DNA of 23,063 nt from Akkermansiaceae bacterium (lineage in GTDB: Bacteria; Verrucomicrobiota; Verrucomicrobiia; Verrucomicrobiales; Akkermansiaceae). Made by a program: the position numbers and the translations under genes. Numbering within the stretch: position 1 is the first letter of the stretch; every line of letters starts with the position of its first letter. Below the pieces are notes generated by a model. It ran no database searches and was not told the DNA's origin. It saw only the letters and a list, made by a program, of their open reading frames with translations. The stretch covers positions 1-23,063 of the forward strand of contig JARFPV010000613.1 in assembly GCA_029288115.1 (NCBI GenBank). Direction: 5' to 3'. Of the stretch, positions 1 to 8,962 are shown in pieces.

Positions 1-105
1 GCGTACGTACCCGTGGAGGGACACGGCTATGCCTCCGACCAATACGAATTGAACATCAGCCTTAGCGAGACGCGCCAACAGTTTTTCGAACGTGGGTTCC
101 ATCAT
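1..105 (-). CDS. Nucleotidyltransferase-like protein, N-terminal part only (runs off the left edge)
   Basis: Reading the minus strand from a double ATG (105-103 and 102-100) gives about 35 residues up to the window edge. They contain the segment FVLVGGIAVSLHGYVR, which resembles the first strand and glycine motif of minimal nucleotidyltransferases of the AbiEii/MNT-like superfamily, usually followed by a D-x-D metal motif. That motif would lie outside the window, so catalytic competence cannot be judged. An in-frame TAG at 174-172 limits the start to this double ATG. The gene start overlaps the 3' end of a small upstream ORF by 44 bp in another frame, suggesting translational coupling. Such proteins can be housekeeping, resistance or toxin-antitoxin enzymes. 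The family assignment is an inference from one motif. Confidence 0.55.
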   Translation of the reverse strand, partial: MMEPTFEKLLARLAKADVQFVLVGGIAVSLHGYVR

Positions 106-241
106 CGGTGGGGAGTTTGGCGGGGCCGCCGCGCAGAAATGCAGCGTTTTGGCGCAATGTTTCCAGTCGCTCTAGGGGCGGGAGCTCTGAGAGTGAGCCA
201 CCCACGGTTTTTTTTGTACGTTCCTGGAGATCTGTTTTCAT
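62..241 (-). CDS. Small protein of unknown function upstream of and overlapping the nucleotidyltransferase gene
   Basis: A 59-residue, basic, hydrophilic protein beginning MKTDLQERTKK, with a Leu/Glu/Arg-rich helical-looking centre (LPPLERLETLRQNAAFLRGG). I do not recognise the family. The ATG at 241 is preferred over an in-frame ATG at 289 because 289 lies inside the end of the peptidase gene, and because a promoter-like pair sits directly upstream of 241 with CCCCC before the ATG. Its end overlaps the start of the nucleotidyltransferase-like gene by 44 bp. Two small overlapping genes of this kind recall toxin-antitoxin pairs, but nothing in the protein proves that. It could also be non-coding leader. 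Confidence 0.42.
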   Translation of the reverse strand: MKTDLQERTKKTVGGSLSELPPLERLETLRQNAAFLRGGPAKLPTDDGTHVRKTVGASR

Positions 242-248
242 GGGGGTA

Positions 249-276
249 TAATACGCCGGATTGGGTGGGAGTTCAA
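249..276 (-). promoter_or_regulatory. Candidate promoter giving a leaderless transcript
   Basis: On the minus strand TTGAAC (276-271, 4 of 6 to TTGACA) is separated by 16 nt from TATTAT (254-249, 5 of 6 to TATAAT). Seven bases later comes the ATG at 241, so transcription would start at or next to the start codon. The -35 box overlaps the stop codon of the peptidase gene. Position and spacing are seen in the sequence; activity is inferred. Confidence 0.35.
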
Positions 277-3143
277 GGCGTGAACACATCCTTCACCGTT
301 AGTTCGGTGACCGGACCTATTTTTTTCAAGGCGTCCATGTTGATGCGTGAGCGGTCGCCGACGATGGAAATGCGTTTGGGCTGTTTCATGATGTGGTTCA
401 TGTGGAATGCGATGAGTTTTTCCAGTGTCATGTCTGGCAGGGCTTCGTAGGTCAGCTTGTTCGGGTTGAAATCGATGCCTTGTCGATCGAGCAGGAGCAC
501 GGTGGGGACGACATTGCGGAAGCCTGTGCGTTGGGCGCGGTAGTTTTCGATCATCGAGTCCTGGGATTCTTTGAAGCGGGTTGCGGAGGAGGGTAGCTTG
601 TCGAATAGCTCAATGAACTTGGTAACGGCGGCGTCTGCCTTGTCGGCTTGGCTGGCGATGAGGCCAACGACCAGGTTGTTATCACCTTTCCAGCGAGGTC
701 GGGTGACGTACCCCGAGGCCGAGTATGCGAGCCCGCGGGATTCACGCATTTCCTGAAAAACGATGCCGCTCATACCGCCGTCGAAGTAATTGTTGAACAT
801 GTGGACCATTGGGCGGTCATGCGGCTTGAGGTACGGCGCGTGTGATTCAATCCAGATTTGTGCCTGCGCCATCTCGCGGTGAATGAATTGGATTTCGATC
901 GGGTCTTCTGTTTTGATGACGGGTCTTTTTGGATTGCCGGGAGGCTTGGAGGAAACCTTGAGTTCCGGAGTCAGCTTGCGCCATTGGGCTTCGGATAACT
1001 TGCCGACGTAGGAGATATCGTGTGGATTCGTGAAGAGCTGGCTAAGCATTTTTTGTAGATCGGTCGTGCTGATCTTACGCATGTCGGCACTGCTCGTGCG
1101 GGTGAGGTAGGTCGATTGCTTGCCGTAGCGTGAGTAGCGTGCGAGGGCGTGGATCATGGTCGCGGGGTCCTTCATGTGGTCGGCGCGCTGGATCTCGTAG
1201 GTGTCGACTATTTTTGCTAACACCTCTTTGCCGGGCTGGAAATTGTGCAGCCAGTTCCAGAATAGTTGGATGGCATCAGGGAAGGTGCTTGAAATGCCGC
1301 TGAGTGTGATGTCGGTATGGGTGGGGGAAACAGAAAAGCTGTAGCTGGTGGCTAGCTGATACCATCGCTTGGCGAGATCTTCTGGTGAGAGCTCGGTAGT
1401 GCCTGATTTTTCTAACAAATCAAAGGCGAGATTAAGGTCGGGGTTGTGAAGGGATCCGACCGGGAACGTCCAGGTGATCGTGTAGAGGTCGTTGCTTGGG
1501 TTGTAGGTGGTGTAGTGGGTAACGCCATTTTTACCTTCGGATTTCTGGTAATCACGTCCCTCCTTTAAGAACTTCGGCTTCAGAGGCTCAGTTTTGATTT
1601 TCAGAACCGACTCAGCGAATGGGCTGCTCACGGAGTCGTTGATTGCGACAGGATCGATCTGTGGTTTGTCGATGTGGGCGATCTTCTGCTTGCCATTGAT
1701 GAGGTGTCCCGTGACGTAGTGCTCGCCGAGGTATTTGTTCGCCACGCGCACGACATCCTCCTTGGTGACGGCGGCGATGCGGGTCATTTCCTGTGAGGCG
1801 AACGACCATGGCTGGCGTGAGATGAATGCATCACGCATCAATTCCACGCGGGAGACGTTCGACTCGTAGCTTTCCTGATCGGATTTCCTCAGGTCCTTGA
1901 CGATGGCGGGGATGATCCAGGCGTCGAACTCACCTTTTTTCAGGATACTGATCTGTTCTAGAATCAACTTCTCTAACTGGTCGAGCGTTTGTCCATCGCG
2001 AGGGCTTGCCCAGAAATACTGTGAGCCAGCTTCGTTGAGTGCGTAGCCGTAGGAGCCGGCGTTGCGAACGCGCTGAGTCTTGACGAGATTCAGATCGATT
2101 AGTCCTGCGACGCTGTTGTTGAGTACCATGTCCATCACGACGAGTGCTGCGTCGTCAGGGTGGCCGATCGGTACTGTGCGCCATGCGAGGGTGAGCGATT
2201 CCTCACCCTCGTGTTTGATGGTGACCTTTTTGTTTTGTGTGAGTGCGGCGGGCCTGCGTGGTGTGAATTTTGGTGCTGGTTTGGCCTGCCATTTGCCGAA
2301 ATACTTGTCGATGGTGGCGAGTGTTTCCCCTTTGGTAATGTCGCCGCTGATAAAGATCGCCATGTTGCTGGGCACGTAATATTTTTCGTAGTACTCACGG
2401 ATGCGTTTGATCGACGGTGACTTGAGGTGCTCGGCCTCGCCTAGCACCGTCTGCGTGCCGTATGGGTGATCGGAGTAGAGAGCATGCTGCACGGCCTCCC
2501 AGAGCTTGTCCTGACCTGAGTCGAGCGACGTGTTCTTTTCCTCGTAGACGGTTTCGAGTTCGGTATGGAATAAGCGAAAGACCGGGTTACTGAAGCGTTC
2601 CGACTCAATCTTGGCCCAGCGTTCCATCTGGTTTGAGGGCAGTGCGACCTTGTAAGTGGTTTCGTCCATGGAGGTGTGTGCGTTGACTGCTCGCCCGCCG
2701 ATGAACTTATAGATGCGATCGATGTCGTTCGCTACGGCATACTTGGCGGCGGCCTGTGCCTCGGTGTTGATCTGTTTGTAAATGGCAGCGCGTTTCACTG
2801 GGTCCTTCTCGTGGAAATGCTGCTCGTACAAGGCAGTGATCTTGTCGAGGTGAGGTTTCTCCTTGGGGTAATCGAGCGTGCCCATCTTCTGGGTTCCCTT
2901 GAAGAGCAGATGCTCGAGGTAGTGTGCGAGGCCCGTGCAATCGGATGGATCATTGCGGCCTCCTGTGCGCACGGCGATCTCCGCGTATAAATTCGGGGAT
3001 TGTTGGTTTGGCGAGAGGTAAACCGTCAGTCCGTTGTCGAGCTGGTAAACGGAGACCTGCATCGGGTCGTCACCGTGGATGAGCCGGGGTGCTGCATTCA
3101 GGTACAATGGCATGCAGGCGAGGAAAATGGCTAGATGTCTCAT
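273..3143 (-). CDS. Secreted M16 family (pitrilysin/insulinase-type) zinc peptidase
   Basis: A 956-aa protein with a short hydrophobic N-terminus (MRHLAIFLACMPLYLNAA), likely a signal peptide for periplasmic export. The inverted zinc motif HxxEH is present as HYLEH at residues 74-78. A downstream acidic segment ETVYEE (197-202) is where the third zinc ligand is expected. The distance is lengthened by an insertion around 85-140 that I associate with large M16 proteins of this type. The second half (about 540-920) repeats the M16 fold without a zinc motif and keeps a C-terminal RGLAYSASGY segment, as usual for single-chain pitrilysin-like enzymes. The role would be degradation of peptides in the periplasm; the substrate is unknown. 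The gene is divergent from the YhaM-like gene. No Shine-Dalgarno is visible; the ATG is preceded by TC. Confidence 0.93.
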   Translation of the reverse strand: MRHLAIFLACMPLYLNAAPRLIHGDDPMQVSVYQLDNGLTVYLSPNQQSPNLYAEIAVRTGGRNDPSDCTGLAHYLEHLLFKGTQKMGTLDYPKEKPHLDKITALYEQHFHEKDPVKRAAIYKQINTEAQAAAKYAVANDIDRIYKFIGGRAVNAHTSMDETTYKVALPSNQMERWAKIESERFSNPVFRLFHTELETVYEEKNTSLDSGQDKLWEAVQHALYSDHPYGTQTVLGEAEHLKSPSIKRIREYYEKYYVPSNMAIFISGDITKGETLATIDKYFGKWQAKPAPKFTPRRPAALTQNKKVTIKHEGEESLTLAWRTVPIGHPDDAALVVMDMVLNNSVAGLIDLNLVKTQRVRNAGSYGYALNEAGSQYFWASPRDGQTLDQLEKLILEQISILKKGEFDAWIIPAIVKDLRKSDQESYESNVSRVELMRDAFISRQPWSFASQEMTRIAAVTKEDVVRVANKYLGEHYVTGHLINGKQKIAHIDKPQIDPVAINDSVSSPFAESVLKIKTEPLKPKFLKEGRDYQKSEGKNGVTHYTTYNPSNDLYTITWTFPVGSLHNPDLNLAFDLLEKSGTTELSPEDLAKRWYQLATSYSFSVSPTHTDITLSGISSTFPDAIQLFWNWLHNFQPGKEVLAKIVDTYEIQRADHMKDPATMIHALARYSRYGKQSTYLTRTSSADMRKISTTDLQKMLSQLFTNPHDISYVGKLSEAQWRKLTPELKVSSKPPGNPKRPVIKTEDPIEIQFIHREMAQAQIWIESHAPYLKPHDRPMVHMFNNYFDGGMSGIVFQEMRESRGLAYSASGYVTRPRWKGDNNLVVGLIASQADKADAAVTKFIELFDKLPSSATRFKESQDSMIENYRAQRTGFRNVVPTVLLLDRQGIDFNPNKLTYEALPDMTLEKLIAFHMNHIMKQPKRISIVGDRSRINMDALKKIGPVTELTVKDVFTP

Positions 3144-3257
3144 GATTCAAGTTGTAGCAATAAGCGTGGTCTGAGAGCGAGGCTATTGTGTGTAAAATCA
3201 TATCGCCTTTGAGATTCTCCCTTGTGAAGGTGGCTGGATGCGGTCTAACTTGGAGTC

Positions 3258-4319
3258 GTGCAGCATCTGACTATTTCCGCCCTGAAGCAAACAACTGGAG
3301 ACACGCCCCTGAGCGCGAGCTTTGACGTGCAGCTTGAGCGCAAGGCGGAGAGGGAGACGAAGACCGGGAAGCCGTTCTACGAGATCACATTGGTTGATGG
3401 CACAGGGGACTTGAAACTCAAAGTCTGGGAAAACAGACCTCAGTTTCGTGCGCTGGATGATATTGCTGACGGCACTTTGCTGCGCGTCAGTGGCGACTGG
3501 ACACAGAACCAGTATGGAGTGGACTCGAATAAGTGGGACATGCGCCTGCTTAATGAGGACGAAGCAAAAGAGTTCCTCGCTGGTGACGCGGAGACCTGTG
3601 CCCGTCAGGACGCCGATTGGTCGGACATCCGGGAAATGACGACCAGCATAGCTGATCCACGGTTGCGTGAGATATGCGTGGTTTTCTTCAAACAGTATGA
3701 AAAAAAATTCCGCCGTGCTGCGGCCGCGCGCAAGAACCACCATGCGCGGCGTGGTGGACTCGTTGAACACGTGGCGCAGATGATGAGGTCGGCTCACGCG
3801 GTGTGTTCGGTTTACCCCGCGTTGAACCGTGACCTGCTCACGGCCGGTGTGTTGTTTCACGACTGTGGCAAGATGTGGGAGAACAATTACCCCGAGGCAG
3901 GGTTCACCCAGCCATTTAATCTGCATGGAGAAATGCTTGGACACATCCCGTTGGGCATTGAAACGGTCAACAAACTCTGGCGCGATATGATGGATAGTGA
4001 TACCGCGAAGGAATGGAGTGAGCTGAAGCCGGACTCCGAAGAAGTACATCTGCATCTACTGCATCTGATTGCCAGTCATCACGGTGCATATGAGTGGGGT
4101 AGCCCAACGTTGCCACGTACTCCGGAAGCCATGGCGCTGCATTACATCGATAACATGGATGCCAAGTATGAGATGATGCGTATGGGATACGAAAGCTCTC
4201 CGGAGCTGGCACCGGGGATTCAGGAGCGGCAATTTCCGTTACCTGCCAGCCTGGTGAAGCCACTGGAGCATTTCGAGAGCACGGATGTGCCCGCATCACC
4301 GCTTGACGAGTTGTTCTGA
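3258..4319 (+). CDS. YhaM-type 3'-5' exoribonuclease (OB-fold plus HD domain)
   Basis: A 353-aa protein. Residues about 5-100 look like an OB-fold nucleic-acid-binding domain. Residues about 160-300 form an HD phosphohydrolase domain with the YhaM pattern: H161-H162, H171, H201-D202 (FHDCGK), H229 (GEMLGHI), H274-H275 and D298 (HYIDNMDAK). B. subtilis YhaM is a metal-dependent 3'-5' exonuclease acting on RNA and ssDNA, and the conserved ligands suggest an active enzyme. It is slightly longer than the Firmicutes proteins because of a C-terminal tail. The start is GTG in the context TCGTG; no Shine-Dalgarno is present. A long open frame antisense to it is a shadow. Confidence 0.9.
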   Translation: MQHLTISALKQTTGDTPLSASFDVQLERKAERETKTGKPFYEITLVDGTGDLKLKVWENRPQFRALDDIADGTLLRVSGDWTQNQYGVDSNKWDMRLLNEDEAKEFLAGDAETCARQDADWSDIREMTTSIADPRLREICVVFFKQYEKKFRRAAAARKNHHARRGGLVEHVAQMMRSAHAVCSVYPALNRDLLTAGVLFHDCGKMWENNYPEAGFTQPFNLHGEMLGHIPLGIETVNKLWRDMMDSDTAKEWSELKPDSEEVHLHLLHLIASHHGAYEWGSPTLPRTPEAMALHYIDNMDAKYEMMRMGYESSPELAPGIQERQFPLPASLVKPLEHFESTDVPASPLDELF

Positions 4320-4402
4320 TACTCCTTGCAAAATACGGAATTACTGGCAATCCTGTGCTAACAACACGCGCGTGACCGGCCTACCAACGCACCCCAGAAA
4401 TC

Positions 4403-5035
4403 GTGGCCAAACAACTCCGTATCGTTCCTGACCCTGATCAGGCGCTCGACAAGCTCACTGATGAGGAGCTTGTGGAGTTGTGTAAACAGCAGTTGCCTCA
4501 CGATCTGACGGCGTACCGCGAGCTGGTGAAGCGCTACGAGGGGCTGGTGTACAACATTTGCATGAAATTTCTTGGTAACCCCCAGGATGCGGAAGAAATC
4601 GCTCAGGACTCGCTTTTACAAGTGTTTCACAAGATTCACCAGTTTCAGGGGAGATCTCAGTTCAAGACCTGGCTATATAAAATTGTGCACAATTTCTGCC
4701 GAAACCGCATCAGTAAGATTATACGTAAGCGTGAGGTGCAGGAAGCCTACGAGGAACACGCGAAGGAAGACCTTCCGGTGTCGTCGTTTGGTGAAGCTGA
4801 TACCTCGGAGAAATCCGCCCGCATCCAAGAAGCACTCGATAAACTTAAACCCAAGGAAAAGGAAATCATCGTTTACAAATTTGTGTCCGGAATGACCCTG
4901 CAGGAGATTTCCGATGTCACAGGAATTGGTGCATCCGCCGCCAAGATGCGCTATTATCGCGCCATGGAGGCATTTAAAGAAGCCTACGAACGCACTGGAA
5001 AAGATCTGCCGAAAGCGAATCCACCATCATCATGA
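4403..5035 (+). CDS. ECF-type RNA polymerase sigma factor
   Basis: A 210-aa sigma-70 family protein with only the two ECF regions. Region 2 spans about residues 37-105, with core-binding and -10 recognition segments such as DAEEIAQDSLLQVF and FKTWLYKIVHNFCRNR. Region 4 spans about 143-195, with a helix-turn-helix around MTLQEISDVTGIGASAAKMR. The start is GTG in the context ATCGTG with no Shine-Dalgarno. The stop overlaps the start of the next small gene (ATGA), typical of a sigma factor co-translated with its regulator. Target promoters and the inducing signal cannot be read from the sequence. Confidence 0.93.
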   Translation: MAKQLRIVPDPDQALDKLTDEELVELCKQQLPHDLTAYRELVKRYEGLVYNICMKFLGNPQDAEEIAQDSLLQVFHKIHQFQGRSQFKTWLYKIVHNFCRNRISKIIRKREVQEAYEEHAKEDLPVSSFGEADTSEKSARIQEALDKLKPKEKEIIVYKFVSGMTLQEISDVTGIGASAAKMRYYRAMEAFKEAYERTGKDLPKANPPSS

Positions 5036-5280
5036 ACCCAACCGATGCCATGCCCATTGACGAGGCACAGATCCATCTTCTCTTTGAGGAGGCGGGGCTG
5101 ATGGACGCCCCTGCGGTGGATCAGCGCCGGGTGGATGGCGTGATGGAGCGTGCCATGCACGAGAGTATCATCAAGGACACCAGCTCGTTTGTATTTGTTG
5201 GGTTTCCTGCTGTTCTCTCGGCAATGCTTGACGTGGCATCTGGGAAGATTTCAAATAGCGACAGTGATTACCGAGCATGA
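5032..5280 (+). CDS. Small protein translationally coupled to the ECF sigma factor; possible regulator
   Basis: An 82-residue acidic protein whose ATG overlaps the sigma factor stop codon as ATGA, implying termination-reinitiation coupling. The N-terminal half is acidic and helical in appearance. A hydrophobic segment (FVFVGFPAVLSAMLDVA, about residues 53-69) could be membrane-associated or a packed helix. No zinc-binding anti-sigma motif (HxxxCxxC) is present and I do not recognise a family. The location makes an anti-sigma or co-factor role plausible, but this is context only. The next gene begins 36 bp downstream, so all three may share a transcript. Confidence 0.68.
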   Translation: MNPTDAMPIDEAQIHLLFEEAGLMDAPAVDQRRVDGVMERAMHESIIKDTSSFVFVGFPAVLSAMLDVASGKISNSDSDYRA

Positions 5281-5316
5281 GTCACTCACAACCACTAACC
5301 TCCAATTCAGAAAATC

Positions 5317-6171
5317 ATGAACCTGTTTGCTGCTGATTTTTCCTTCCAGAGCTTTTTCGATCAAATCAAGGAAGCCCTCGTAAAAATGGGTGAGGATTTT
5401 GCGAATTTTATTCCCGACGTCCTGCTCGCACTGGTTCTGCTCTTCCTCGGATTTGTATTTGCGAAAATCATCGCCAAAGTGGTCAGCACTGGCTTTGCCA
5501 AGCTGGGACTGGACGGGCTGCTTGAGCGTGCAGGTGTCACCGGTGTGCTACAGCGTGCAGGAATCAAGGCAGCCCCCGGTGCATTCTTGGCCAAGCTGTT
5601 CTTCTGGGTGGCCATGCTCTTTGTTATCAAGGTCGCGGCGACTCAAGCGAAGATCGATGACATTTCCAACATCATCATCGCAATTATCAATTTCATGCCG
5701 AATGCGATTACCGCAGCACTGATCATGCTCGTTGGTTTTATCGTGGCAGACATCATCAAGAATGCGGTGTTTAGTAGCCTCGATGCCGCTGGGCTCGAAT
5801 ACGCACGCACGCTCTCCAAGGTGGTGTTTGGTTTTATATTCATCCTCGTGCTCACGGTGGCGCTGGCAAAAATCAACATCCAGACCGAACTGCTCAATGC
5901 CACGGTGATGATCCTGCTCGGTGCGCTCGGGCTCGCTCTGGCGATTTCCATGGGGCTCGGACTCAAAGGCATGGCACGCAATATCGTTTCCGGCGTCTAT
6001 TCCCGCGACATTTATAAAGTGGGCACAGAAATCGAATACGATGGTGAGGCAATGACGGTCGCTGGTGTGGGACCCGTGACCACCAAACTGAAGCGCGCCG
6101 ATGGCGGCTTTGTGATCGTGCCTAACGAAAAACTTATCTCCGAGCCGGTGAGAGGCCGTTCGGCTGAATAA
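5317..6171 (+). CDS. Small MscS-family mechanosensitive channel protein
   Basis: A 284-aa membrane protein with about five hydrophobic segments (roughly residues 33-57, 88-108, 116-147, 165-185 and 193-217). Several resemble the conserved TM-helix repeat found in simple MscS-like proteins. The last segment runs into a Gly/Ala-rich pore-like helix (GALGLALAISMGLGLKGMA). It is followed by a short cytoplasmic beta domain ending with GFVIVPNEKLISEP (264-277), the usual signature after the MscS pore. The large C-terminal vestibule of E. coli MscS is absent, so the protein is a minimal form. It probably relieves osmotic stress in the inner membrane. The ATG has the context AAATC without Shine-Dalgarno. 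Confidence 0.87.
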   Translation: MNLFAADFSFQSFFDQIKEALVKMGEDFANFIPDVLLALVLLFLGFVFAKIIAKVVSTGFAKLGLDGLLERAGVTGVLQRAGIKAAPGAFLAKLFFWVAMLFVIKVAATQAKIDDISNIIIAIINFMPNAITAALIMLVGFIVADIIKNAVFSSLDAAGLEYARTLSKVVFGFIFILVLTVALAKINIQTELLNATVMILLGALGLALAISMGLGLKGMARNIVSGVYSRDIYKVGTEIEYDGEAMTVAGVGPVTTKLKRADGGFVIVPNEKLISEPVRGRSAE

Positions 6172-6350
6172 TTTTTTTTCACTTTTTAGTGACCCTTTGG
6201 GCACTGACTCGACTCTTTAAGAGTGTTCCTTCGGGAACGTGCGTTGTTGTTCTCCTCCCTTCCGGGAGGAGGCAAGGGTGGGAGTCGGAGCAATTCGGCT
6301 CCCACCTACTGTTTGCGATCTTGTCAGCAATCCAGATTTGCTTTTTGGCA
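6172..6350. other. Array of adjacent hairpins between the channel gene and leuC
   Basis: After a run of eight T come six perfect or near-perfect hairpins. They are 6179-6192 (TCACT/AGTGA), 6188-6205 (AGTG-CCC/GGG-CACT with one bulge), 6212-6224 (ACTC/GAGT), 6225-6238 (GTTCC, UUCG tetraloop, GGAAC), 6252-6271 (CTCCTCCC/GGGAGGAG) and 6278-6305 (10-bp stem including one G-T). The first two share the AGTG arm at 6188-6191 and so exclude each other. None of the six is followed by a U-tract on the plus strand; a seventh, weaker hairpin with four T follows at 6326-6346. The array may be a structured 3' end, a leuC leader, or a nest of small palindromic repeats. No leucine-rich leader peptide or T-box was found. 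Confidence 0.6.
6326..6346 (+). terminator. Weak candidate intrinsic terminator or attenuator upstream of leuC
   Basis: AGCAA (6326-6330) can pair with TTGCT (6338-6342) across a 7-nt loop, followed by TTTT (6343-6346). The stem is only 5 bp, so termination would be inefficient. It is the only plus-strand structure in this spacer with the hairpin plus U-tract layout. Confidence 0.3.
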
Positions 6351-6372
6351 CGAATCGGCCTATGAAGCTTCC

Positions 6373-6378
6373 TATAAA
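6373..6378 (+). promoter_or_regulatory. Candidate -10 element for leuC
   Basis: TATAAA (5 of 6 to TATAAT) ends 8 bp before the leuC ATG at 6387, which would give a leaderless or nearly leaderless mRNA. No convincing -35 box lies at the right spacing; the best hexamer, TTGGCA at 6345-6350, is 22 bp away. The call therefore rests on the hexamer and its position only. Confidence 0.25.
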
Positions 6379-6386
6379 TAGCCATT

Positions 6387-7799
<1,413 letters not shown>

Positions 7800-7818
7800 C
7801 AACCAACACTACAAAACC

Positions 7819-8316
7819 ATGAAAACGATATTTACTATATGCCTTGCCCTGATGCCCCTGAGCCTGACACTTGCCCAGGATAAAGAAGCGAAAAAGCCAG
7901 CCGCGGAGTTGCTCGAACTGATCAGGTTCAAGCAAATCATGAAGGACACTTCAAATGCAAGTTTTGCACCGTTTCTGGACAAACTGAGGAAACAAGGATT
8001 TCCTGAAGCAGGAGTCAAAGAGGTCGCTGAAGCGGCGGGTGTCTATTTTGATCAAGTTGCATCAGATCCCGATTTGAAAAGTGCCATGATGGCACTGTAC
8101 GAAAAGGAGTTTACCCTTGAGGAACTTAAGGGACTAGTTGCGTTTTATCGCACACCACTTGGACAGAAGGCATTAAGCAAACTGCCGGCACTGACACAGT
8201 CCGGGGCCAAGCTCGGTGAGAAATTTGCAATCAAACACCAAGCTGGATTCAAGGAGCAGATGACTCGGATCATGCAGAAATATAAACCTGCAGCCAAGCC
8301 AGGTGGCGGTGAATAA
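7819..8316 (+). CDS. Exported DUF2059 domain protein
   Basis: A 165-aa protein with a signal peptide (MKTIFTICLALMPLSLTLAQ, cleavage near residue 19 or 20) and a mature part matching the DUF2059 pattern. The clearest stretch is LYEKEFTLEELKGLVAFYRT followed by PLGQKALSKLP. The function of DUF2059 proteins is not established; they are periplasmic or secreted. The start at 7819 is chosen because it opens directly on the signal peptide and has the local CCATG context; an in-frame ATG at 7777 lies inside leuC. The gene sits 19 bp after leuC and 39 bp before leuD, so it very probably shares their transcript although no role in leucine synthesis is apparent. Confidence 0.85.
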   Translation: MKTIFTICLALMPLSLTLAQDKEAKKPAAELLELIRFKQIMKDTSNASFAPFLDKLRKQGFPEAGVKEVAEAAGVYFDQVASDPDLKSAMMALYEKEFTLEELKGLVAFYRTPLGQKALSKLPALTQSGAKLGEKFAIKHQAGFKEQMTRIMQKYKPAAKPGGGE

Positions 8317-8355
8317 CGCAGAAAACGAACAGGAACTCCTCTCGCAATTTCTACC

Positions 8356-8952
8356 ATGTCCATCCCTGCAATAACCAAGGTTTCAGGCACCGCTGTTTAT
8401 GTGCCTGGTGCGGATGTTGACACCGATCGCATTATCCCGGCACGCTTTCTCAAATGTGTCACCTTTGATGATCTTGCCGAAGGATTGTTTTATGACGTGA
8501 GATATGACGGAGACGGAAAATTAGTCGGGCACCCGCTTGATGACCCGCGTTTTTCGGGAGCATCGATCATGTTAGCAGGCCCGAACTTCGGTTGTGGCTC
8601 GTCTCGTGAGCACGCGCCGCAGTCGATTTACCGTTTTGGTTTCCGTTCCATTATCGCTGTGAGTTTTGCTGAGATATTTTTTGGGAACTCCACAGGCATA
8701 GGTATGCCCTGTGTGTGCGCGCCGATGGAGGAGATTGAAAAAATCGCCCAAGCGGTGGAAAATGATCCGTCCACACAAGTCAGTATCAATCTGGAGGATA
8801 TGACTGTTAGTTATGGAGATCAGGTGGTTCCAGTCAGTATGCCAGACTCCGCTCGTGAGGCACTTCTTTCGGCTCGGTGGGATCCTATTGGTGAATTGTT
8901 AGGTAATGCCAGAGCGATTGAAGATCGCGCCGCGGCATTGCCGTATATCTAA
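8356..8952 (+). CDS. leuD: 3-Isopropylmalate dehydratase small subunit
   Basis: A 198-aa LeuD of usual length, supplying the swivel domain that completes the isomerase active site with LeuC. Visible signatures are DVDTDRIIPARFL (residues 20-32) and NFGCGSSREHAP (77-88), the conserved substrate-binding loop of aconitase-type small subunits. The ATG context is CTACC with no Shine-Dalgarno. The following transporter gene starts 10 bp after the stop, consistent with one operon. Confidence 0.96.
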   Translation: MSIPAITKVSGTAVYVPGADVDTDRIIPARFLKCVTFDDLAEGLFYDVRYDGDGKLVGHPLDDPRFSGASIMLAGPNFGCGSSREHAPQSIYRFGFRSIIAVSFAEIFFGNSTGIGMPCVCAPMEEIEKIAQAVENDPSTQVSINLEDMTVSYGDQVVPVSMPDSAREALLSARWDPIGELLGNARAIEDRAAALPYI

Positions 8953-8962
8953 AACCCAGATC

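Noticed and set aside
13..450. 145-codon plus-strand frame at the left edge
   Set aside because: It lies antisense to the end of the peptidase and the nucleotidyltransferase start, both of which show family motifs; no motif in this frame.
3198..4055. 285-codon open frame antisense to the YhaM-like gene
   Set aside because: It covers a gene with all HD-domain ligands conserved; its translation shows no recognisable motif and is a by-product of codon bias.
5548..6204. 218-codon open frame antisense to the mechanosensitive channel gene
   Set aside because: His/Asp-rich translation typical of the reverse of hydrophobic codons; the plus-strand protein is clearly real.
6172..6386. T-box riboswitch upstream of leuC
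   Set aside because: No T-box consensus, specifier loop or antiterminator bulge could be recognised among the short simple hairpins.
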